Source: Deuterostichococcus epilithicus (taxonomy: Eukaryota; Chlorophyta; Trebouxiophyceae; Prasiolales; Stichococcaceae). From it: a stretch of 64,000 nucleotides of DNA. The notes beneath the pieces are model-generated. The model was given only the letters and a program-made list of their open reading frames with translations, was not told the DNA's origin and searched no databases. The position numbers and the translations under genes are program-made. The stretch is taken from contig JAVTLE010000023.1 of the NCBI GenBank assembly GCA_033439295.1, forward strand, positions 3,012,530 to 3,076,529, read 5' to 3'. Positions within the stretch are counted from its first letter, which is position 1, and each line of letters starts with the position of its first letter. This document shows positions 57,001-64,000 of the stretch, piece by piece.

Positions 57001-59100
57001 GTCTGCCAGCGGCGCTCCTCCCATTCGGCGTTGGGGTCGCCGTCGCCAAAGACGAAGCTGAATATGGCCTGCACGAAGTTCATCTTCGGCTCCGGCTGCT
57101 GCATCTGCACCCCGCCGCTGTACATGTAACGCCGCCGCCGCATGTAGTACGGATCCTGCATGAAAGGGAAACATCTTGCTGAGAGGATATAACCAACATA
57201 GAACGCGTCCGGTCGCCCAGCAAAGTGCAGCTGCCGAGGTTGCTTCCAAGGAGCACAGGAGCCGTCTGCAGCTGCTGGGCTTCTGCTGGGCGACCGGAGA
57301 GGGTTACCGTGGGGCAAGGCCCCCCCTTCGCCAGTGCACAAGGGTAGCAGCCGAAGCAGCGGCGCACCGTGAAGAAGAACAGGTCGGTCGGGGACATCCA
57401 AACATTGAAGCCACCGCCGCCGCCGTAGCTCGAGTTGCTCCGTCTGCAGGGCACGGGAAGATACGGTGCTGCTGTCAGGTGTCATGTCAGGTCAGATGTC
57501 AGGTCAGGGCAAGTCAAGTGAGGGCCGTCATGGTCAGTCGGCAACGTGTCGTCAGGTCGTGCTAAATGTCGAGAGCGGCAGCGTCGGCGTCAGCGTCGGC
57601 GTCAGCGTCGTCAGTGATTCATCTGAGCACCAGGTCATCACTGGAGTCGGCAGTTGCGCATAGTGCAAGCATCAAAGAACCGGCTGAGAGTGCAGCAAGC
57701 TGCCACACATGCAACCGACATCAAAGTCGGAGCGAATGCACTGTCAACTTGTCAAACCTGCCGTCAGCACGAGCCAGGTCAGCCCACCTGTTGTCGCGGT
57801 CGCTGTTGGCGGACGACAGAATGGCGAAGATGGCCAGCCAGACGACCGCCACGCTGGTCACCAAGGCTGTGCCAAACGCGATCCGCGTCAGGTAGTTCAC
57901 CGCGCCCACCGCCTGCGCACGCAGCCGTTCAACATGTTTGCAGATGGCTATGCTATTGCAACGCCGAGTCACGGGCAGCTGGTGCAACCAGGGGGGGAAG
58001 GGCTCGAGCGTTCTGCGGTGGCATTGCTTGACGACAGCGCATGACGTGTGCATTGCCTAGGAACGAACTCTTGAACAGTCCCCTCCACGAAACCCATGAC
58101 GGCTGTAGCCTGCATGCCCGGTGAAACAGCGGCGGGGTGGCACCTTCTTGATGGTCGGCTCCGCTCGCAGGCGCCACGATTTGGCAGCAATGGCGCTGCG
58201 GAAGCCACTGGGCAGCACATAGAGCACATCGCCCTCGTTCGACACCTGCAAGCGAAGACGTTTCAGTATCCAAGTTTAGGCATTCCAGGCACGGCATGAG
58301 CAGTGCAGCCCTGGAAATGAGAGCCTCTCGTTAATCAGCCGGCCAGCACACACGGCGAAGCAGCGAGCGAAAGGCAGGCGATGCGTGCAGCAGAAGCGCA
58401 TGACCTCACCTGCAGAGTGCCCTGCGCGTCGGCAGCCAGTGCCTGGAGCGCCTGCTCTGCCTCGAATGGCGTCACGCCGGCGCGCGCCGAAACATCACCG
58501 ACCGTCACCTGTGTGTGTGTGTGTGTGTGTGTGTCCTGTCCTGTAAAGCGTATGCTCTATGAATGATGTGTAAGCAGAGCGTTGGCAGGTGGTGTCTGTC
58601 CTGTCACACCCCTGTCAGGGCAGTGAAGGCTGGGTTTGACACTGCTGCTGTCAACAACAAATTTTTGGGGAATAGTCTGGCTGCCCGGAGCTCATATAGC
58701 GCACTGCCACAACGAGTGAGCTCACCTGGCCGCCGAGGTCCTCCACGGCGTCGGAAACGCGGTCCCGCACCTCCCGCCGCAGCTGCAGGCTCTCCAGCAG
58801 TTCCTCCCCTTGCCGCGGCTGCGCCACCTCCGCCAGGCGCTCCTCAGGCCCAGGGCCCTGATTGAACCAGGCGTTGCAGGCGATTTGCCGGGCGCGCAGC
58901 ACGCGGCTGCAGGGCTTCAGGCTGGGCTGCGCCGCCAAGGCGGGCCGCACTGGGAGCCGAAGTGAGGCCTCGTGCGAGCGTGCCAGGATGTGCACCCGCG
59001 CTGCACGCTGCCGGTGTGCCCCGATGCTGGGTGGTGAAATGATGAAGCGGTGTTGCTGGGTGTTCAGCCCTGGCTGTGTGCCCGCCATGCTGCCCTGCAT
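54005..59100 (-). CDS. At5g03900-like chloroplast membrane protein
   Basis: A homologue of the uncharacterised chloroplast protein At5g03900 of Arabidopsis; molecular role unknown. Exon 1 (59100-58726) gives a leader starting MQGSMAGTQPG and ends with ELLESLQLRREVRDRVSDAV. Exon 58508-58410 is exactly 33 codons: VTVGDVSARAGVTPFEAEQA and LQALAADAQGTLQ. Then VSNEGDVLYVLPSGFRSAIA (near 58240), ARIAFGTALVTSVAVVWLAI-type membrane helix (57890), GGGGGFNVWMSPTDLFFFTV (57420), MNFVQAIFSFVFGDGDPNAE (57080) with WEERRWQTV, GRIIAAKGGVVTAEEMAPYL (56770), VVPALLKFSGHPEV (56370), VDDNGNLLYVFPELQRTGG (56080), ERLLTKEEWRQTDAD (55710), a membrane segment at 55360-55230, AVGFFAIPLVRWLRNKSRNA (54870), DIAYRSDRSF (54300) and DFDKRLKQQSRDKTRG before TGA at 54007-54005. 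The order and paired winged-helix-like repeats match the plant protein. It is predicted to span the envelope or thylakoid membrane. Confidence 0.88.
54599..54664. repeat. Tandem duplication, 33-bp unit, in At5g03900-like gene intron
   Basis: GCAAACACGGATGAGC followed by TTCCCAAA occurs at 54599 and 54632 with a few differences. It lies just beyond the exon carrying the VRWLRNKSRNA segment, in a stretch with no recognised coding. Confidence 0.8.
58510..58533. repeat. (TG)12 microsatellite abutting a splice acceptor
   Basis: On the transcribed minus strand this is (CA)12 and its last CAG is the acceptor of the 33-codon exon starting at 58508. The normal pyrimidine tract is replaced by the repeat. 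Confidence 0.85.
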
Positions 59101-59711
59101 GGCCAGCTAGGATGTATTCGTGCAGGTCCGCAACCCTTATGTGCAATCGCTGCTGGTGCTCAGAAGCAGAATGTGCTGCGATTCTGTGTCTATGCCGCAA
59201 CGCTCTCTGTCAACAAGCCGACTTGGGTGCTGCTCGCAATTTGTAGCTGAAGCGAATGAGATACTCTCAGCCAATTCGCACTCGAGCAACTCGCAGCCGG
59301 CGACGTGAGTCGACGAAGGCTTTTATCTATGTTGGCTTTGCAAGTAGGCAGTGTCCAGTGTGTGCTGTCTGTTGCACGCTTCGACGTGTCCGAACAAAGT
59401 TGAAGGGCATTGCGTAATCCTCGAGCACAAGCGGACTCGAAACGCGCTGTCCTGCACGTCCTAATGGAGTCACACCAGCACTATCCGTCGGAAGCAGCAG
59501 CATCAAGACCGAAGTAGGCAGCACACTAAACATTGCTCACACAGCAACCCAGCTTAATCCCTCGGCCTTTGGACGACTTCACCTTATGGCGGCACCGCTT
59601 GCCGCCTTGCCCTCATGATTCAACTACATCGCTATCCCTACTAGCTGCTCATGCTTCGTTGAGCCTGAGATACGTTGTGACTAATCAAAGTCGTACGCAT
59701 GCTGCAGACCG
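59101..59711. other. Spacer between two minus-strand genes
   Basis: About 610 bases holding the presumed promoter of the At5g03900-like gene and the 3' UTR of the FAM136A-like gene. More AT-rich than the exons. No coding similarity seen. Confidence 0.45.
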
Positions 59712-60448
59712 TTACCGCGGCATCAGCTGCCGCAGCTGCCGCTCTGTTGTCTCCCTCATCTTTGGGATCTGCTTCGAATACGTCTCCGCGCAGTCTGCGA
59801 TGCAGTTCTCCATCTGGCGCTCTGCCCGCGAGATATCCTTCGGCCCTGGCTGGCTCGGCAGGCCATCCTGCATCCCAATGAAGTGTTTCATATTGGGGCA
59901 ATGCCATTCATGAAGGTGCGCAGGAGCCAGCTGCATGAGAACGTTCACGACCTTCTGCTCCATTCTTGCAAGGCGTGTACTCATAAACCTATGTTGCAGT
60001 AATTTCTCTGTTGACCGGCAGGCCATGCTCTAGATAGAAACCCTGGATAGTCGCTCTCACCTGCGCCGCATCCTGACACCGCGTGGCGCACCGCTGTAGC
60101 CGCGCCTGAAAGTCTTGCAGCTGTTGCTGCAAAATCTGCTCCGCAGCCTGCACGGGCTTCTGGCACTGGTTGCACCTGTGCAGGGACCATTGCAAGGTTG
60201 CTGAACGGCGCAGTGGATGCACCTGCGCTGGGACAGCATTCCTTCCAGCGATGAGCTATTTCGAGACTTTAAACCTTCCAGCATGTGATAACGTGGCTGA
60301 AAAACTAGTGTGCGTAGGAGAAGTACGCACTGGTCCTGGAGGCTGAGCTGGTCGCGGGCGGTGTCGCATGCCCGCGCGCTACAGAGATACGACTGCTTCT
60401 GGAGCGGCCGGAAGAATTGCTTGTCCAGCCCGGTCACGAAGTCTTCGA
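59712..60448 (-). CDS. FAM136A-like protein (DUF842), start not found
   Basis: A homologue of FAM136A, a small conserved eukaryotic protein reported in mitochondria. The most upstream exon seen begins at about 60448 after an acceptor and reads SVEDFVTGLDKQFFRPLQKQ, SYLCSARACD. The next (about 60190-60062) reads CNQCQKPVQAAEQILQQQLQ then DFQARLQRCATRCQDAAQ, before a GTGAGA donor. The last (about 59840-59712) has MENCIADCAETYSKQIPKMR and ends RQLRQLMPR before TAA. CATRC and CIADC form the twin CX3C pattern of the family. The ATG-bearing first exon should be a short one upstream, between 60450 and about 60700, but I could not place it with confidence. Confidence 0.8.
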
Positions 60449-61085
60449 CAGACTGCGCATAGCATCGAAAACACAGTTTGAGATGTTTTTATAATTACGA
60501 CTGACGGCTGGTGGCGTCGCCCGAGGCAGTTCTAGATTTTACCGAACATGCTCGCATTCAAATGTGGCGCCAACACACTGCTGTAGCATGGCGGCAAGTA
60601 TACACACGTCACATTGAGCACTGTACCTGTCGCACTGCATCCGCTCGCTGCTCTGCTGCAGATGGCATGATGCTGTGGCGCCCGCGCCTATGTAGTCTAT
60701 GTGTTGTTGGACTCGCACGGGATCGCACCTTCCGGCTTCAAATATCAGGATCGAATCAGATAGCAGCAGTGGGTGCCGCCGCGACTGGGTGCGCAGGTTG
60801 CGCAGTCACGAAGCTGGTTCACGTCATCATGTGCAAGATTTTAGCCAACCCGAAACTATACTCTGAGTCCTTTTGTGGCAACAGGTTTGCCTCCGTCGCA
60901 CAGCAAGCAAAGCTTCTGCTTGCTGTGCATCCGGCATTCGGCACTTGCTTGTAAATGCTTAATAGGAGTTGCAGTTGACGGAGGATTGTCAGTGCACGTC
61001 GATCGTTTAACAGGGTGCATGTTGAGCACACACCTTCACCTTTCAGGCCCAGCACTGAACGCAGACCGCTGCGGGCCTATTCAGT
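60449..61085. promoter_or_regulatory. Head-to-head spacer, FAM136A-like / LSG1
   Basis: About 640 bases between divergent genes. It should contain the missing first exon of the FAM136A-like gene and both promoters. No clear core promoter element seen. Confidence 0.35.
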
Positions 61086-64000
61086 ATGGGCAAACACAAT
61101 GGTAAAGCGCGTACTTCAGGTGCCAAAGTGGGCAGCGCACTCGTGAACAAGGCCAAGAAGGTGTGCTTTGTGCATGCCCTGTTGGCAGCACTGGCAACTT
61201 TCACGTGCATGTCTAGCATGCTGCAAGCCTGCCGACGCTGTTTCACTACTCGGTGATGCAACTTCCAATGCACCGAGCAGGAGGGCAAAGGCTCACGGGC
61301 ATCGAACATTGCGCTGGGGCGGCACACCACCGCGGACGCCTCCAAATATGGCATGCAGAGCGTGCTGGAGACGAACGACCTCAACGAGATCATGAACATG
61401 GTGACTTTGCCTCCAGCGATGCCGTGGGTCCAAATGTCGTACGAGCAATGACTTGCAGCGCTGAGCTTGGCTTGGGCTGCGATGCGCGCTGGGCATGCTT
61501 GCCGCTTTGGCGTCCAGGAAGATAACATATCGGGGAGTGGAGGCCAGCGCCAAATCCACCGCGCCTGATGCAGGCGGACCTGGCGGGCCGCGACTTCACG
61601 GCAGAGCGCGGCGAGTCCGTGGTGGTGTCAACCGGTGCCGCAGTCAGCGACCTGGACCGCGAGCGGGATGCAGAGGCGCGCGCTGTCGCAGAGGTACGGT
61701 TGGTCAGCAGTCTTTTTCAATGCTACTCGTATGTCTAGGCCGGTATCAGCAGCAATATGCAAGCAGGCTGCAGACGTATGCGTTCAGCAGGTGCAGCATA
61801 CCAAACCCTGCAGCCGTTCTGAACCACATCGTGTTTCACAACACTGCACATGACCCCAGCGATGTAGGTCGGCCTGCTCGAGTGAGGATGACGCACTGTG
61901 CTGCAGGATCGCAACCGCCACCGGCTGCGTATCCCGCGGCGTCCGGGGTGGAGCCGCGAGATGACGGCGGAGCAGGTGGACGCACAGGAACGGGAGTCCT
62001 TCCTGGCCTGGCGGCGCGACCTCGCCAAGTGCGACTCGGTGTGATGGGTGCATGTGCTGCTAGCGGGGAGCACAGAGTACAGAGCAGGGGTGCTGTTCTG
62101 GGTCCTGGCTCCCAGATTTGCCAACTGAGGGGAAACTGGATGTGCCAGCCATGCCGCTTGCCAATATTTGGACGCACACAGCCTTCAGGCGACAACTCCG
62201 ACGTCGATCAACTGACACTCGTCCAGGCTGGAGGAGGACGAGCGGCTGGTGCTGACGCCCTTCGAGAAGAACCTGGAGGTGTGGCGCCAGCTGTGGCGGG
62301 TCCTCGAGCGCTCCGACGTCATCGTGCAGGTGCGGCGTCCTTGCTTGTAACACTTCGCATACTCGATGACCCAATGCATGCCACGTGTCCCCAGCAGAGC
62401 AAGCCTGCAGCTTGTGTGCGACGTGAACACGTCAGACTGACCCAGTCAAACGTTGCACAGGTCATCGATGCGCGGGACCCGTTGACCTACCGGTCGTCGG
62501 ACCTGGAGAACTACGCGCGCGACATCTCCCGCCACAAGGGCTCCATGATGCTCCTCAACAAGTCGGACCTGCTGCCCGAGGTGCGCGCGCAGCCGCCAGC
62601 CGGACCCGCTGTGTGGTGGCGGTGTCTGGCTCGTATGTGGCGCACAGGCTGACGCTGGGAGGCTTCTTCGGCGTGTCAGCCGTCAACAGAGCGTTCCATT
62701 ACAGACCGCGCTACATCTGCTGCCATGCCTTTGTAAGTTTCGCCCCTGCCCAACTCGACAGCGTGGCCACTCCGGACCTGAGCCCATTGCCCGCCCCGGC
62801 GCACTCACCGCTCACCGCCTGAGCAGACTGCCTTGACGGCCGGGGCCTGCCCCTCTAGTCCCAAACCGAGCTTGCCCAACTCCAAACCTGTAGCGCTTGC
62901 CTGCTCCGATGCAGTCGGCGCGCGTCGCCTGGGCCGATTACTTTGATGGTCAGGGCGTGTCTTACGTCTTCTGGTCCGCCAAGCTTGCGGCGCTCGCGGC
63001 TGACGATGAGACAGGTGCCGGCGCCGGTCTTGCACTGTCAGACCGACCATGCCTCTCATACCAGCAGCTGCCGCATGCGATTCCCAGATACGAAACTTGT
63101 TGCAAGCCGACGTGCAGCCTGTCAATGCTGAGCCTCACTGCCTCTGATCGGCCTCCACAAAGCCTTCTGCTGTTGCACAGCCGCCACCTGATGCCGGATG
63201 TACCTGAGCGCCGACCCCAGCTCGTGCAGCATGCAAAACCACCTGCGATGGCGCAAGCAGCTTCAAGACCCCTGCCCGATGTGGTGTGCTGCAGATGAGG
63301 TGGCTTTGTTGAACCAGTCGTGCAAGGACGAGCGGGTACGGCTGCTGACATGCGAGCAGCTACTGGACATCTTCCATGCCAAGGCGCAGGCTGCCGTCGC
63401 CAGTGCGACCTCCACCTCTGGCAGCGAGGTGTGCCGTCATGCCTGCCTGTATTCCTTGTCCGTCAGTCCGGGCATCTCTTGCCCTTGCAAACACGTGATT
63501 GATGCAAAGACGCAGCCCTGCTCATGAGTTGCAGAGTGATATCGTGTATGCGTCTGATCCACTGATCCAGGCTTATGCATCAACCCATCAGGACAGCCAG
63601 CAGGAGCGGCAGCGGCTCGTGGTGGGCCTCACCGGGTACCCTAACGTCGGCAAGAGTTCCACCATCAACGCGCTTTTTGGTGGGGCTCTTGATTGCTTTG
63701 CAAGACTCCATCATGTGCGGCAGTAACTCCTCATGCCTTGTGCCGTGGTTGCCCTGTGCTGCGCTTTGTGGGCCATTGCTGTCACTGTGGACTTCAGGCA
63801 TACCACTCATAGGAGCATCTTGAGATTTCGGTTACGTCACCTTGCTTGGAGCTAATCGATGTGCCTCTGCACACTGCAGGCTCCAAAAAGACGTCGGTGG
63901 CGGCGACGCCCGGCAAAACGAAGCACTTCCAGACGCTGATCGTCAGCGACCGCCTGCTGCTGTGTGATTGCCCCGGCCTGGTGCTGCCCAAGTATGCCAA
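61086..64000 (+). CDS. LSG1: Large ribosomal subunit GTPase LSG1, 5' part
   Basis: LSG1 is a cytoplasmic circularly permuted GTPase that releases the export adaptor NMD3 from the pre-60S subunit. Exon 1 encodes MGKHNGKARTSGAKVGSALV. Later exons read SKYGMQSVLETNDLNEIMNM (61346), LMQADLAGRDFTAERGES (61565), RLRIPRRPGWSREMTAEQVD with ERESFLAWRRDLA (61920-62030), DERLVLTPFEKNLEVWRQLW and VLERSDVIVQ (62235-62330), VIDARDPLTYRSSDLENYAR (62461) followed by the G4 motif LLNKSDLL (about 62550), ARVAWADYFDGQG (62917), LLTCEQLLDIFHAKAQAAV (63345), VGLTGYPNVGKSSTINALFG (G1, 63621-63680) and, at the window end, ATPGKTKHFQTL (G2) with CDCPGLVLPK (G3, 63964). The motif order G4-G1-G2-G3 is the permuted order expected. 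The C-terminal part is beyond the window. Confidence 0.93.

Noticed and set aside
1-64000. tRNA, rRNA, CRISPR, insertion sequences, transposases, reverse transcriptases and telomeric repeats
   Set aside because: I looked for T-loop boxes, CRISPR-like spacing, element proteins and TTTAGGG/TTTTAGGG arrays and saw none. A tRNAscan-SE and RepeatMasker run would be needed to be sure.

Overview
This window looks like nuclear DNA of a green alga, most likely a GC-rich, intron-dense core chlorophyte or trebouxiophyte. Coding sequence is broken into exons of roughly 40-400 bases. Nearly all introns are GT-AG and about 70-500 bases long. Many products have green-lineage plastid homologues with Ser/Arg/Ala-rich N-terminal leaders: an EGY-type site-2 protease, an ABC1K kinase, an At5g03900-like membrane protein, a PPR-SMR protein and a NUMOD3 protein. 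I see no prokaryotic operon structure, no reverse transcriptase, transposase or capsid genes, no CRISPR array and no recognisable tRNA or rRNA. All gene models were made by eye from translated similarity, splice consensus and reading phase. Most internal exon edges are good to a few bases; first exons and UTRs are much less certain.

Layout. The 3' end of CSN3 (COP9 signalosome, +, cut by the window start) converges on a GT90/CAP10 glycosyltransferase (-, 1.8-5.5 kb). From 5.8 to 7 kb there is a decayed copy of the promoter and leader of the NUMOD3 gene, followed by an unassigned Ala/Pro-rich reading frame. Two unrecognised minus-strand genes follow (8.1-9.7 and 10.2-11.2 kb). The second is head-to-head with a plastid-type NUMOD3 gene (+, 11.7-13.7 kb). 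Next come a PPR-SMR gene (-, 14-18.4 kb) and a large plastid ABC1K kinase gene (-, 18.7-25.6 kb). The kinase gene is head-to-head with a 10-kb CCAR1/DBC1-family gene (+, 26.2-36.6 kb). An inositol tetrakisphosphate kinase (+, 37.2-40 kb) converges on a CCR4-like nuclease (-, 40.5-43.4 kb). An EGY protease (-, 43.8-48.0 kb) is head-to-head with a secretory type I membrane protein with LolA-like traits (+, 48.5-53.1 kb). The last genes are the At5g03900-like protein (-, 54-59.1 kb), a FAM136A/DUF842 protein (-, 59.7-60.4 kb) and the 60S biogenesis GTPase LSG1 (+, 61.1 kb to the window end, cut).

The genes do not form one pathway. They are ordinary housekeeping genes of a photosynthetic eukaryote: plastid membrane quality control and lipid regulation (EGY, ABC1K, At5g03900-like), organelle RNA metabolism (PPR-SMR), nuclear RNA and transcription control (CCAR1, CCR4-like), ribosome assembly (LSG1), protein turnover (CSN3), inositol phosphate signalling (ITPK) and glycosylation (GT90).

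The most unusual signal is structural. Several introns hold degenerate second copies of a neighbouring exon (16.9, 20.2 and 24.7 kb) or direct tandem duplications (3.0, 15.8, 22.9 and 54.6 kb). The 5' end of the NUMOD3 gene also exists as a decayed copy about 5.75 kb away. Together these suggest a genome with frequent short local duplication.
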